From Candidatus Methanohalarchaeum thermophilum (GTDB taxonomy: Archaea; Halobacteriota; Methanonatronarchaeia; Methanonatronarchaeales; Methanonatronarchaeaceae), in NCBI GenBank assembly GCA_001914405.1, contig MSDW01000001.1:744001-808000 (forward strand): a stretch of 64,000 bases of DNA. The letters run 5' to 3'. A model generated the notes under the pieces. It had not been told where the DNA came from and ran no database searches. It was given only the letters and a program-made list of their open reading frames with translations. The translations under genes were made by a program, and so were the position numbers. Below are positions 27,023 to 36,266 of the stretch, piece by piece (position 1 is the stretch's first letter; each line of letters opens with the position of its first letter).

Positions 27023-27406
27023 ATGAATTTCGAAGTTCTTACCCTAGATAATAAAGAAAAAAGAGACCTTCTCAGGATCTTATTCCTGATAGCTACTATA
27101 CTAGTAGCATTTATTGAAAACAAAAGCACCAAAATTCCTTTTTTTCTATTCCTACTAGTTGGGTTAATTCAATACATCTTTATTTTAAATAAAGAAACAA
27201 AAAGAATTGAATACAGAGCAGTTAATATTATTACCAGTTTTTTATTTTCTGTAACTATAACCACACCCTTCGTAGAAAATCTCCAAGCCCTCAACTATAA
27301 ATATTCCAAGTATCTCCAAGAGAGTTTTCACATAATGGTTTTCATTGTATACCTTCTTGTATTATGGGCTATTCTATTTCTAGCACTAAAACAAAGATCT
27401 AATTAA
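27023..27406 (+). CDS. Small polytopic membrane protein
   Basis: 127 residues with four hydrophobic segments (LLRILFLIATILVAFI; IPFFLFLLVGLIQYIFIL; VNIITSFLFSVTITTPFV; IMVFIVYLLVLWAILFLALK). It is convergent with and overlaps by 4 nt the end of the serine recombinase gene. It lies 146 bp after the TIR/HEPN pair on the same strand, so it might be a third member, but the gap is large and contains its own AT-rich promoter-like DNA. Function unknown. Confidence 0.5.
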   Translation: MNFEVLTLDNKEKRDLLRILFLIATILVAFIENKSTKIPFFLFLLVGLIQYIFILNKETKRIEYRAVNIITSFLFSVTITTPFVENLQALNYKYSKYLQESFHIMVFIVYLLVLWAILFLALKQRSN

Positions 27407-28032
27407 TCTTCCCTTTTTCTATGCTTTCTATATAACCCTGATCTACTAATATTAAGATCAAGTTTTTCAATAATATCACTGTAACTAAATCCTTGACCCC
27501 TTAATTCTTTGACTTTTTCCATTGGAATCTCTTTCTTTTTCCTCCCCCAGTTTTTCTTATTCTTTTTTCTTTCATAAGCAGCCTTAACTCTCCTAGACCT
27601 CTTCCTAGATTCCTCTTCTCCAATCCATCCAATTATTTGCAACATTAAATCATATAGGATTTCGTCCCAGGGCTCCGGAGCACTGTGAATCTGTTCAAGC
27701 CACTGCTGATTAACCGAGTGAACCTGAACTCCTCTAGCTGCCATTTCTTTTACTATCTTTACGGTTCGTTTTCTTAGTCTGTATAGGCGGTCGAAGTCCC
27801 ATACTACAATGTGGTCGATCTCTCCTTTTCTAGCTCTATTTAATAGTTTTTCGAATTTTTGTCTTTTCCTGGAACGATTCCAAGCCGTTTCCTTCTCCTT
27901 AATCACCTCAACTTCTTCTCCCGTAGTGCCTAACTTCTCCCTGCAGAACCCCAAGCAATCCTTTCTCTGATTTTCTGGATTTTGGTCTTTGGTACTAGTC
28001 CGCAAATAAACCACAGTCTTTTCTTCAGTCAT
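27403..28032 (-). CDS. Serine recombinase (resolvase family)
   Basis: 209 residues. The resolvase domain holds the catalytic Ser in VVYLRTSTKDQNPENQRK, the IDHIVVWDFDRLYRLRKRTV core and ESRKRSRRVKAAYERKK. A C-terminal helix-turn-helix follows (VKELRGQGFSYSDIIEKLDL). It could act in element resolution or local inversion. The start overlaps the upstream paralog-family gene by 4 bp (ATGA), so the two are translated together. The length fits a small serine recombinase, not a large integrase. Confidence 0.85.
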   Translation of the reverse strand: MTEEKTVVYLRTSTKDQNPENQRKDCLGFCREKLGTTGEEVEVIKEKETAWNRSRKRQKFEKLLNRARKGEIDHIVVWDFDRLYRLRKRTVKIVKEMAARGVQVHSVNQQWLEQIHSAPEPWDEILYDLMLQIIGWIGEEESRKRSRRVKAAYERKKNKKNWGRKKKEIPMEKVKELRGQGFSYSDIIEKLDLNISRSGLYRKHRKRED

Positions 28033-28250
28033 TTTTTTTCTTGGAGCTGAAATTCGATTTTTTCTTTTCCACGATCCACCAATATATTAACTTGGTATTC
28101 TTCAGAGAAATTCTCTGGATCCTTTCCAAGTATTTTTGCTATGTAATTTGGAAAAGGAGCTTTATGATATCTCTTATTGCCCTTATCCTCACTATAAATC
28201 TTATAAGGATTATTTGGTAAAGGAATTTTCTCCTTTCTTTTCAAACTCAT
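28029..28250 (-). CDS. Small paralog-family protein, resolvase-linked copy
   Basis: 73 residues: KEKIPLPNNPYKIYSEDKG, HKAPFPNYIAKILGKDPENF and VDRGKEKIEFQLQEKK. Four copies lie in the element (see 24891, 30165, 40198), sharing a strand-rich PLPNNPY start, a VPFPKYIAxILG centre and a beta C-terminus. This resembles AbrB-like DNA-binding modules, but I am not certain. Here it overlaps the resolvase start by 4 bp, so it may regulate it or act with it. Confidence 0.7.
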   Translation of the reverse strand: MSLKRKEKIPLPNNPYKIYSEDKGNKRYHKAPFPNYIAKILGKDPENFSEEYQVNILVDRGKEKIEFQLQEKK

Positions 28251-28598
28251 TTACAATAGGCCTCCAGAAAAAATAGGAAATCAATTTCTCTATTCCTTTA
28301 AGAATTTAATTTAGTTAAATAAAAATCAATAGAAATAATTATAAACAAAATTATAAATCAGATTAAAAATTGAGGGGAAAGGGAGAGATGAATAGTAATT
28401 GGATATCACTTTGTAGGGGAAATATTTGATTTCTTCACTTATTTTATGCCTGGCTTAGCTTTTTCTTATGTAATATTCTTCATCTATTCCATATTCTTGA
28501 ATGATTTTGTTTTTTCACTGGAAACTGTTTTCTTAGAGGGATCCTTCTATTCAATCTATTTTTAAAAAATGTTCTTCAGTTTCTTCATATTTAAGTAG
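28251..28598. other. AT-rich intergenic region
   Basis: 348 bp between the resolvase operon start and the end of the GIY-YIG gene. No ORF or repeat was recognised. The right-hand T-rich stretch on the minus strand probably terminates nothing on this side, while 28251-28330 should hold the resolvase-operon promoter. Confidence 0.25.
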
Positions 28599-29441
28599 TT
28601 AGAATTGTTTTTTTGGTGGTTCATTTTTTGCTTTAAAATGTACTCCTATCATTTCCGTTTCTGTAGCCAAGTTCTGCGGTTTTTTCGTTAAATCTTCTTT
28701 AATAGCTACTGAAAAACTGTAGTTGTCTTTCATCTTTCGGTTATGGGTTTTTAATCTATTTTTGAGTTTTTTAGATTGGCCAATGTAAGTCAAAATTTCT
28801 TTTGAGTCCTTCCATATCCTATAGAATCCATTTTTCATAGGAATTTTTTTGATGTTCTCTAGGTTCATTTTTCGTGGTTTGGTCCAACTAAGATTTAACC
28901 AGTCGTTAGATCTCACTTTTTCTAGTTTTTTCCAGTCTAAAGGAGGGGCGTCTATCATCTTTTCTGGAATTTTTTCAAGTTTTAATTCTATGTCTTGTGT
29001 TTTTTCGCCTCTTTTTCCTTTCTCTCTGTAGGAAGATTGTACATATCCTGGAAGTATTCTACCAAAATTAGCAATTGGAGAATACCCATATTTTTTTCTA
29101 TGCTGAGCGATTAAAAAAGCTTCATATCCTTTTCTAATTCTATCATCAGCTTCAGGTAAATTCTGATAACTAACTTCTAGTTTTGGGCCAAATTCTTGAT
29201 TAATAGCCCAAAGACAAGGAGCTGCTGTGTGTGGGTCTCTAAATGGTATTTCTCCCTGATTGATTTTCCGATCCAGCGTTCTAATTCTTCTTCTTAGATT
29301 ACTTGTTTCCCCAATATAGACATACCCAGGTAATTCCCTAGCTCTTATCTTATAAACACCATCAACATGCTTAACATCAGACTCGAGAACTTGACTATGA
29401 TTTAATTGAATCCAATTAGACCAATAAGATTCCCCAATCAT
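28599..29441 (-). CDS. Protein with two GIY-YIG nuclease domains
   Basis: 280 residues. The first domain has GVYKIRARELPGYVYIGETS (residues about 28-47) with NLRRRI after it; the second has GFYRIWKDSKEILTYIGQSK (about 203-222) with KLKNRLKTHNRKM. Both keep the Gly-Tyr/Phe-Tyr...Tyr-Ile-Gly core and the Arg of the active site, and a Glu lies in each C-terminal part. The duplicated GIY-YIG arrangement would suit a self-paired nuclease. It may be a restriction or homing-type enzyme in this defence region, which is an inference. Confidence 0.7.
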   Translation of the reverse strand: MIGESYWSNWIQLNHSQVLESDVKHVDGVYKIRARELPGYVYIGETSNLRRRIRTLDRKINQGEIPFRDPHTAAPCLWAINQEFGPKLEVSYQNLPEADDRIRKGYEAFLIAQHRKKYGYSPIANFGRILPGYVQSSYREKGKRGEKTQDIELKLEKIPEKMIDAPPLDWKKLEKVRSNDWLNLSWTKPRKMNLENIKKIPMKNGFYRIWKDSKEILTYIGQSKKLKNRLKTHNRKMKDNYSFSVAIKEDLTKKPQNLATETEMIGVHFKAKNEPPKKQF

Positions 29442-29587
29442 TTCCTTACATTAAAAATTATTAAACCAAAGAAGAATATTAATTATTTCTCAAATAATTC
29501 ATACTTATTCTTACTTATTACCCTACACCATTAATTAATTGATATTTATCTAAAATATCAATTTTATATAAATCATCGATTGCAATT

Positions 29588-29665
29588 ATGGACAAAGAAA
29601 TTCGGGGCCTATTAGATAAAAAAATAGAAGAACTGGAAAGAAAGTTGAAACAAAAAGAACTTTAG
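29588..29665 (+). CDS. Possible 25-residue coiled peptide
   Basis: ATG-started peptide MDKEIRGLLDKKIEELERKL plus KQKEL, fully amphipathic-helical. No clear ribosome binding site was seen. It sits alone between the GIY-YIG gene and a truncated ATPase. Similar short coiled peptides exist in archaeal plasmids, but this may be chance. Confidence 0.25.
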   Translation: MDKEIRGLLDKKIEELERKLKQKEL

Positions 29666-29681
29666 TTGCTACATTATGTAA

Positions 29682-29891
29682 TTGATTATAGTTACATTAT
29701 TAATTAGTGGTTTTATAAATTCTTTAAGAAATGAAGCTATAGTCTACGTTTTCAACGAGCCCTTATTAGTTTTTGTTTCATTTTATCAGATCATTCCTGA
29801 GAACATTAATAAACTCCTATACCGGATTTTGAATAAATTGGTAAATTTAAATATTATTTATTTTTTGGGTTTAGTCTTCTTTTTATCCTGA
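29682..29891 (+). CDS. Possible small membrane protein
   Basis: 69-codon ORF from TTG with two hydrophobic segments (IIVTLLISGFINSL; NIIYFLGLVFFLS). No ribosome binding site, and its 3' end overlaps the opposite-strand remnant at 29858. AT-rich DNA easily yields such frames, so it is listed with low confidence. Confidence 0.25.
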   Translation: MIIVTLLISGFINSLRNEAIVYVFNEPLLVFVSFYQIIPENINKLLYRILNKLVNLNIIYFLGLVFFLS

Positions 29892-30073
29892 TTAATAGTT
29901 TTATAGATACTACTCTTCCTAGAACCTAACTCCTCCCCTATAACACTTGCAGAATTACTTTCCCCTGAACCACTTTTCCCAGTAATAAAACTTCTACCTG
30001 TAAGAATATCTAAGACATCTAATGAAATATCCTTATTCTTAGTGATCTCAAGAATTTTTATCTTATTTGACAT
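29858..30073 (-). pseudogene. Truncated HerA/VirB4-like ATPase, N-terminal fragment with mutated P-loop
   Basis: The first 50 codons read MSNKIKILEITKNKDISLDV, then GRSFITGKSGSGESNSASVI. This is the start of HerA-like (DUF87) ATPases, where Walker A would be GKSGSGKSN. Here the essential Lys is Glu, and after about residue 52 the frame ends in a short unrelated Lys-rich tail. Intact homologues run to 500 residues or more, so this is a dead remnant of a helicase or conjugation ATPase. A paralog-family gene lies 91 nt upstream on the same strand. Confidence 0.7.
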
Positions 30074-30164
30074 ATATAAATAAATCCCCCACTTATTTCA
30101 TAATTTCGATTTCTATTCAAATAATAAAAACCTAAAAACAAATCTCAAGCAAATAAATCCATAT

Positions 30165-30374
30165 TTACGATTTATCAACCAAATCCAATTCAACAACTTT
30201 CTTACCTCTATCAACACTAATCCTGACTTCATAATTCTCTTTCAATCCTTCAGGATCCTCCCCCAATATCTGAGCAATATATTTAGGGAAAGGCACCTTA
30301 TGGAAATTCTCCTCTTTATATATCTTGTAGGGATTATTCGGCAAAGGAATCTTTTTCTCTCTTTTCAAACTCAT
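30165..30374 (-). CDS. Small paralog-family protein, copy near the ATPase remnant
   Basis: 69 residues: KREKKIPLPNNPYKIYKEEN, HKVPFPKYIAQILGEDPEGL and ISVDRGKKVVELDLVDKS. It is intact, with the AAAGAGG-type site and ATG shared with its relatives. It stands upstream of the truncated HerA-like gene, the same relation as copies 24891 and 28029 have to other accessory genes. Confidence 0.65.
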   Translation of the reverse strand: MSLKREKKIPLPNNPYKIYKEENFHKVPFPKYIAQILGEDPEGLKENYEVRISVDRGKKVVELDLVDKS

Positions 30375-30718
30375 TTAAAAAACCTCTTTAGGAAATTATT
30401 TGAATTGCGATTATTTCTTTAAAAAAATTTGACGCTTTAAATAGAAATTTCATTCATTTTTTAGCTATAATTCTTTTTTTGGCTATATTTTTTAAATAAA
30501 CTAGATAGGTATCTATTTAAAATATTAATTGTAGACTTTAATAAAATCAATAAAATAAATGGTAAAACAACCTATCAACGGACATACCAAAGAAAAAGAT
30601 AAACCAGAAAAATCGTAGCTTAGTTTAATTTAAATTATATCAATGTATAAAGACCTCTACTTATAATGTGTTGACTTGAGGTTTTTATTTAGAAAAAAAA
30701 TAAAACTAAATAATGTAG
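30375..30718. other. AT-rich intergenic region after the cas operon
   Basis: 344 bp between the 3' end of the cas operon and the promoter side of the small paralog gene. No ORF or repeat was recognised; 30375-30440 should carry the paralog's promoter. T runs on the minus strand (complement of the AAAA tracts near 30695) may terminate the cas operon. Confidence 0.25.
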
Positions 30719-31660
30719 TTAGTTTTCAGTTAGAGGCTTTAGGGTTCCATACTTAGAGATTTCTAGTTTATTCATCTTAGTTTTAGATCCTGGACTTAAT
30801 CCTATTCCAGTACACTCTGCCTTTTGACCTTCACTTCCATCATATACTCTTCCTATCAACGGCTCTAAATCACCACGAATACTATCTATATCTTTTAAAG
30901 TAGATTCATCCAATAAAAGATGCCCAAAAATGTTATTACCTTCATTATCACTATCTTTTGATTTTATTATTGGGTTATTAGAGCTTAGATTATGTATTTC
31001 CCAATTATTAAAGATAGTTTTGTTCTCAGTTTCATTTTCAAGGTCTATTCTCTCTTTTTTATCTAATTCTATTTCTCCATATCCGTATTTCCTTTCTCCT
31101 CCTATCTGAAGTTCATTAACCCAATCTATAAAATTCTCTTCTTCTAAGCCATTAAGTTCTTCAAATTCATCTACATTTATAAATACATATCCTAAAATAC
31201 AGAGTCTCTCATTACATCTGTTTCTTCTATCTTCAATTACCTCAATTTCATATAAATCGCCTTCTGACGCTGAACCAGTTTCTTTTTCAACACCCGTAGA
31301 AACAAAAGAACCAATATAATCCTTCTCAAACTCACTCCGAGATTTATTATCTCCTTTTAAGCCAAACTTTAATCCATTTTCTCCATACTTAGGTATCTGA
31401 GGTTCATTTTCTTCATTTTTATCGAATATGTAAAAATATGTGAATTTTAAAGGAGAACACAAGGATTTCTTTAACGAACCCCATTTTTTATTTTCTTTTA
31501 GCTCTTTTTGGTTACCTATTTCTGCAACTGTTGCTCCCCACATCGTCTTTCCTGGGACATAGTACCTAGTTCGATCAATAATTCCATACTTTTTTCCACT
31601 TCCAATATGTATTGGAGTCTTCAACTCGTATAGTAACTTATAGCACTCCCAGTTAGCCAT
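30719..31660 (-). CDS. Type III CRISPR RAMP protein, Cas5 (Cmr3/Csx10-like)
   Basis: 313 residues, last gene of the cas operon. The RAMP features are LYELKTPIHIGSGKKYGIID at the N-terminus, YVPGKTMWGATVAEIG, and the glycine-rich loop INELQIGG-like segment LQIGGERKYGYGEIEL (about residues 184-199). The opening hxTPhHIGSG and PGKTMWG pattern is that of Csx10/Cmr3-type Cas5 proteins, which bind the 5' handle of crRNA in the effector complex. It follows the small-subunit gene by 2 nt. The exact Cas5 subgroup cannot be fixed by eye. Confidence 0.7.
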   Translation of the reverse strand: MANWECYKLLYELKTPIHIGSGKKYGIIDRTRYYVPGKTMWGATVAEIGNQKELKENKKWGSLKKSLCSPLKFTYFYIFDKNEENEPQIPKYGENGLKFGLKGDNKSRSEFEKDYIGSFVSTGVEKETGSASEGDLYEIEVIEDRRNRCNERLCILGYVFINVDEFEELNGLEEENFIDWVNELQIGGERKYGYGEIELDKKERIDLENETENKTIFNNWEIHNLSSNNPIIKSKDSDNEGNNIFGHLLLDESTLKDIDSIRGDLEPLIGRVYDGSEGQKAECTGIGLSPGSKTKMNKLEISKYGTLKPLTEN

Positions 31661-31662
31661 CT

Positions 31663-32166
31663 CTAATCTTCCTCCTTAGACCCACTATCTTTTGTACTGG
31701 ATAAGGCTTTTGCGTGGTATCGAGCGTAAATCAGGGTTTTTTCCAAGATATCTTTCGCAAGAAATATATTATCCAAGTTACTAGATAAGAAATCATTTAA
31801 TTCATCAAAAACCTCTTTTTTTTCCTTTAAACCCCTACTACTGCCTTGAACCTCACTTTCATCACTCGAATTTTCCTGAGTATGTGTATTTAAATTAAAA
31901 TTATCATCAAGAATCCAAAGAGAGTTATTTAAAATTTCATTTTCAACATTTCTTCTATCATCTCTACCTTTAAAACCGCCTTCTGAATCCAAATAAACAG
32001 TAAATGCATAAATACCGTCTTCCTGAAGCACACCAAGAGCCTTTTGAATAGTATTTTCTATATCACTTGTTGATGAAGCTATCTCCTTCGACTTAAAAAC
32101 AATTTCCCTGCCAATTTCAGCACATTGAGCATCCAAATTTTGGCCTATTCCACTCACATCAATCAC
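31663..32166 (-). CDS. Type III CRISPR small subunit (Cas11: Cmr5/Csm2-like)
   Basis: 167 residues, mostly helical. It contains NLDAQCAEIGREIVFKSKEI, QKALGVLQEDGIYAFTVYLD and FLAKDILEKTLIYARYHAKAL near the C-terminus, the usual pattern of Cmr5-type small subunits (an ALGVLQEDGIYAF-like helix and a final helix with YARYxAKA). It overlaps the Cmr4-like gene by 8 nt and is followed by the Cas5 gene. Several copies normally line the inner filament of the effector and contact the target RNA. A poorly conserved Ser/Glu-rich insert lies at about residues 90-120. Confidence 0.65.
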   Translation of the reverse strand: MIDVSGIGQNLDAQCAEIGREIVFKSKEIASSTSDIENTIQKALGVLQEDGIYAFTVYLDSEGGFKGRDDRRNVENEILNNSLWILDDNFNLNTHTQENSSDESEVQGSSRGLKEKKEVFDELNDFLSSNLDNIFLAKDILEKTLIYARYHAKALSSTKDSGSKEED

Positions 32167-33064
32167 CTAGCCCACTAACTTCTATCCTACCTAAGCCCCT
32201 AGATGTCATCCCACCAACACCTAAAGACCCAAATTTCTCCAACCCCTCCTTCACTACCTTTTTCACTTTTTTTAAACTAACTTCTGAATTAGGTCTTTCA
32301 TTGTAAGTTAGGTCAAACCAAAATATAGTACCTCTTGGAATAGCTTCATAGGTAAACAAAGCTCCTTCTTCAGCAGCACCAGTCTCAGGATCTATTGAAA
32401 CAGAAGTCCTTACCTCAAGATTAGAATCTACAACTTGACTAAATACCTTATCAGAAACCAAACCAATCCTACCTTCAATTTTATCGCCAACCTCACCAAG
32501 AAGCTTCTCTAAAAAATCTCCATTTTTTAATGGCTTTTCTCTAGAGACATCTAGATATAGCCAACCAAGATTTAATTTATCGACTGAATTATCGATCTTA
32601 ATCTTTTCCTCACTCCCACCATCAAATCCATTATAACTGACTCCTGCATCTTCAAGGATACTAGGACAAGTAATCCAAACAGGCCCTATTTTAGAGTGAA
32701 CAGGAAAAAATAGAATTCTGGCATCAGAAAAATTTACTTGACTTCTCTTACTTTCAGCCTCCAAAGTATAACCATAAGTTTGGCAAATACTGCAATCACT
32801 ATCTCCACAAGGCTTTTCATCGTCTTCTGTTTTTTTTCCTAAGCCACAGCCCTTAGATAATTCTTTATTCTCTTCTTTTTTAGAATAGTAGCTATATGTC
32901 CTTGCAGCACCATTCAAAGTTGACCCAGGTATCTTTGGAACCTCGGTCCCAGGTTCCCTAACTATAGTATTGTCCACTCTCCCAAGCCTATAACCTCCTG
33001 TTCCCACATGAACAGGGTCTTTAGCTATAGCATACTTCGTTACACATTCTAAACCTTCAGACAT
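32159..33064 (-). CDS. cmr4: Type III CRISPR backbone RAMP, Cmr4-like (Cas7)
   Basis: I start at ATG 33064 (MSEGLECVTKYAIAKDPVHV) with GGTAGGGTG upstream. About 301 residues. Signatures are DPVHVGTGGYRLGRVDNTIV, PKIPGSTLNGAARTYSYY, a Cys cluster (CGLGKKTEDDEKPCGDSDCS), VNFSDARILFFPVHS followed by GPVWITCPSIL, and the C-terminal glycine loop LGVGGMTSRGLGRIEV. This matches Cmr4, the repeated backbone subunit that carries the Asp for target-RNA cleavage every 6 nt. The four-Cys insert is presumably a zinc site. It follows the Cas10 gene closely. Confidence 0.82.
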   Translation of the reverse strand: MSEGLECVTKYAIAKDPVHVGTGGYRLGRVDNTIVREPGTEVPKIPGSTLNGAARTYSYYSKKEENKELSKGCGLGKKTEDDEKPCGDSDCSICQTYGYTLEAESKRSQVNFSDARILFFPVHSKIGPVWITCPSILEDAGVSYNGFDGGSEEKIKIDNSVDKLNLGWLYLDVSREKPLKNGDFLEKLLGEVGDKIEGRIGLVSDKVFSQVVDSNLEVRTSVSIDPETGAAEEGALFTYEAIPRGTIFWFDLTYNERPNSEVSLKKVKKVVKEGLEKFGSLGVGGMTSRGLGRIEVSGLGD

Positions 33065-33074
33065 CAGAAACACC

Positions 33075-36000
33075 CTACCTAGAAATATTTTTTAGTTCTT
33101 CAATTTTAATATCTAAGATCGAATTAAATAGCTTTAAGGCATCAAAAAATGTTCCATCAAGTATAGATTGAATTAAAAACTCTCGGTGAGTGAAATTATT
33201 TTTTCTATCCCATTTTAGTTCTTTTTTATCACTTTTAGAAAACTTATTTTCAAGAATAGAGCCCACAAGTTTTCTGTAATTATCTCTATTACTTCCTAAG
33301 TCTCCTTCTTTATCAGACCATTCTATTCTCTTCTCTGCAGCAAGAGACCCAATATCCCTCAAAGGCTTCCATCGACCAATAGCACCAAATATTTCCCCAA
33401 GTTCAACGAACTTCTGCCATTCTTCAAAACTATATGGCCCAGAATTCTGTTTTTTACCAACCTCATGATCCCTGTCTTTATTTATGTTAAATCTCTTTAT
33501 ATTAGAATCCAAGAACTCAAAGTCAAAATTAGCTTCATCTAACTTAACAACATCTCCTTCATTAATATCCATTACATGTAACTGTGAAAAAGTTTCACCG
33601 CCTACTTCAACTTTTAAAACATTTTCCTCGTTTTCGACTGTCTCTGGTTTTACTCTGAGATAAGGATGATAACTATCTACTTCACCGTTTCCAAGAGTAA
33701 ATGGTATTTGTATGGAACGCTCAAAGACTTCTCTTTCATCAAAAACATCTTTTTTAGATTCCGGAATAATCCCTAATTCAACTCTATCTCCATTCTCTCC
33801 CCCATCAACCTCAACAACTTCATACGACTTAACCTCATTTTGGTTTTTATTTTCGTGAACATTTCTAAATCTTCTAGCAGAATCTATTAAAGAAAACATG
33901 GGAGTCTTTCTTTTCCCAAATACGATCCCAACATTTAGTGGAATTTTACCATAAGCTTTTCCTAATTCTTCCTCATATTTTTCCTTTATTGAATTCATTA
34001 TTTTTATGGTCTTTTCAGCGGGAGCTAAGAATAAAAATTGATTAGGAGATCGGGAAATAATCCTAAATTGCTTAAATATTTCAGTTCCTCTTTTTTCCAC
34101 GCTAAATTCCCTTTCATTTTTCAAGTTATCATCTATAACTTTGATTTTCCTGACTTCGTTATTTTCTATGAATTCATTAACATGAGGAGTAATAGTTGAT
34201 ATACTATCTTCTGAAAAAAGAACCTCTCCTTTCTCACTTTGATTCTTAGAGATAAATCTAACTTCTATTGCCTGATTAAAAGGAATATTCTCCTGATCGG
34301 ACTCTTCCTCTGAATAGGGCTTGTAATTAAATTTATGTCTATTTAAAGTACCAATATCGTTTTGTAAAACATTTTTTATTTTCTTAAAAAATGAATCAGC
34401 ATTTTTCCATATACGCATTTGTCTTGAAGGAGATAGGCGTTTACTTGAAAGCTCTTTTAAGGCTTTACTCTTACTTTTATTCTTAATTATTTCTTTTTTC
34501 TTACTTAATCCCTTGCTCCCAGTATTTTCTTCGAGTAGTGATTTTGCTTGTTTCTTGGCTAATTTCTTGAAATCATTTTCTTTTAAAAATTTCTTCATTT
34601 CGTTTTTGTTATCTCTTTTTTTTGATAATCTTTTAGAATATTTTTCTAGTCCAGCTTTTTCTAATCTATCCTGTGCTTCAGATATTTCCTCTTTTGCTTT
34701 ATTTCTAGGGACACCTTTATCATTTAACCATCCTTTAATTGCTCCTAGATTTAAACCTTCATCTTCTATTTTATATAATTGATTTATTTGGTCTATTTGG
34801 GAAAAAAGCTTATTTAAAAATAAGGATTTAATATATTCTCTACTTTTTTCTAATTCGAAATTCAATAGAAACAATCCAATACCTTCGTAATCACCCTTTC
34901 CATCATCCTTCCAAGCGATTTCATCAGTTATCTTTGTTTCTTTTGAATCTATTTTCACTTCTCGTATTTTTTCTCCACATATACTACATATCTCTAAGTT
35001 ATTTCCCTCTTTGTATAAGCTCTTGCCACAATTATTACATACTAAAATATTTTGGTCATCTTTATCTTTGTATTTGTTTATTAAATTTAAATTGTCTATA
35101 TACCAACTTGGAAGTTCACAAACGGTTTTTGGTTCATTTTTTATATTATTTATGTTTTCGTGTAGCATTTGATTTATAGAACTTCCATTTTCGGAAAAAA
35201 CAATTTTTGGAAGAATTACTCCTTCTATAGTCTCATTGAATATTTCAAATAAATCTTTTTTAATTTCGTCTTCATCTAAACTTGCAGGTATTAAAAAGTG
35301 AACACCCCTCTCATCTTCGTAAATTTTATTACCAAGTAACGACTCTGTCTCTATTTTCTTTATAATTTTTTCCTTTATTTTATCTATTATTATTTCTCTT
35401 CCCGTTATATCCGATATCTTTTCTGACATAGATAAAAAATTGAAATAATTCCATCCAATAGATAAAATCTTAAGGTCCTCGACTAGGGAATTTTTCTCTA
35501 AAGAATGATTCTCATTTAATATTGTCTCATTAATCAAAGCTTTAACTATGGTCATTGTCATGTAGCTATGTTCCCAAAGAGAAACATCATTTGCTGCTCT
35601 TTTAGTCTCTCCTAGAGTTTGACTAAATTTATTCCTTGTTTCGTCAAGTAAATTGCTTCTCACTTCAGAAAGATCCATAGAATTAGATGAAAGTTTTATA
35701 ATTTCCTCGTATATTGTTTTTCTAAATTTCTTTAACTTTTTAATATCTAAAGACTCTTCTTTTCCAAAGGCAGATGCCATAAAGGTACTTGATTTAGTTT
35801 GACATTCATTTGTATTTCCTTTATCCATACGTGAATCGAAATTATCAGCCCTACCTACATATTCATGAAGATTAGAGTAATCTTTGTTAGGGAAAGTAAG
35901 AGTACAGGGAGTTGGTTTCTCATAACTTTTCTCTTCACCATCTAACTTCTTCTCATGGTGACCATATACACATTCAATGAACAGATTATTCTCCTTATTA

Positions 36001-36266
36001 TTTATCTCTACCGTTTTATTCTTTAGAGCATTTTTAGCGTCCTTAGCCAGTTTTGAAATATCATCTTCTCCATTTTTTATATCAAAGTCAAATATTGCTG
36101 TATGAGGTACCCAACTATTTTCTGAATCCTTTTCTTCCTTAGAATGAGATTCGACAAAAACCTCACTCAATTTTCCAATATCGTGGATTAATGCTCCTAT
36201 CTCTGAAAGCAGAATGTCTTCTTTCTTCTGCTTTAATTTCTTGATTTGAGGACTCTTTTCACTCAT
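33075..36266 (-). CDS. cas10: Cas10 (Csx11-like, type III-C) with intact HD and degenerate cyclase motif
   Basis: 1063 residues. The N-terminal HD nuclease motif is present (LLSEIGALIHDIGKLSEVF, His-Asp at 28-29), and the zinc finger CNNCGKSL...CSICGEK lies near residues 405-430. In the palm region FRIISRSPNQFLFLAPAEKT is followed by LNVGIVFGKRKTPMFSLIDS, which aligns with the region carrying GGDD in active Cas10s. Here Ser-Pro-Asn-Gln (740-743; DNA 34038-34049) replaces GGDD, so cyclic oligoadenylate synthesis should be lost. Csx11-type Cas10 with an inactive cyclase defines subtype III-C. It overlaps the upstream RAMP gene by 8 nt. Confidence 0.85.
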   Translation of the reverse strand: MSEKSPQIKKLKQKKEDILLSEIGALIHDIGKLSEVFVESHSKEEKDSENSWVPHTAIFDFDIKNGEDDISKLAKDAKNALKNKTVEINNKENNLFIECVYGHHEKKLDGEEKSYEKPTPCTLTFPNKDYSNLHEYVGRADNFDSRMDKGNTNECQTKSSTFMASAFGKEESLDIKKLKKFRKTIYEEIIKLSSNSMDLSEVRSNLLDETRNKFSQTLGETKRAANDVSLWEHSYMTMTIVKALINETILNENHSLEKNSLVEDLKILSIGWNYFNFLSMSEKISDITGREIIIDKIKEKIIKKIETESLLGNKIYEDERGVHFLIPASLDEDEIKKDLFEIFNETIEGVILPKIVFSENGSSINQMLHENINNIKNEPKTVCELPSWYIDNLNLINKYKDKDDQNILVCNNCGKSLYKEGNNLEICSICGEKIREVKIDSKETKITDEIAWKDDGKGDYEGIGLFLLNFELEKSREYIKSLFLNKLFSQIDQINQLYKIEDEGLNLGAIKGWLNDKGVPRNKAKEEISEAQDRLEKAGLEKYSKRLSKKRDNKNEMKKFLKENDFKKLAKKQAKSLLEENTGSKGLSKKKEIIKNKSKSKALKELSSKRLSPSRQMRIWKNADSFFKKIKNVLQNDIGTLNRHKFNYKPYSEEESDQENIPFNQAIEVRFISKNQSEKGEVLFSEDSISTITPHVNEFIENNEVRKIKVIDDNLKNEREFSVEKRGTEIFKQFRIISRSPNQFLFLAPAEKTIKIMNSIKEKYEEELGKAYGKIPLNVGIVFGKRKTPMFSLIDSARRFRNVHENKNQNEVKSYEVVEVDGGENGDRVELGIIPESKKDVFDEREVFERSIQIPFTLGNGEVDSYHPYLRVKPETVENEENVLKVEVGGETFSQLHVMDINEGDVVKLDEANFDFEFLDSNIKRFNINKDRDHEVGKKQNSGPYSFEEWQKFVELGEIFGAIGRWKPLRDIGSLAAEKRIEWSDKEGDLGSNRDNYRKLVGSILENKFSKSDKKELKWDRKNNFTHREFLIQSILDGTFFDALKLFNSILDIKIEELKNISR

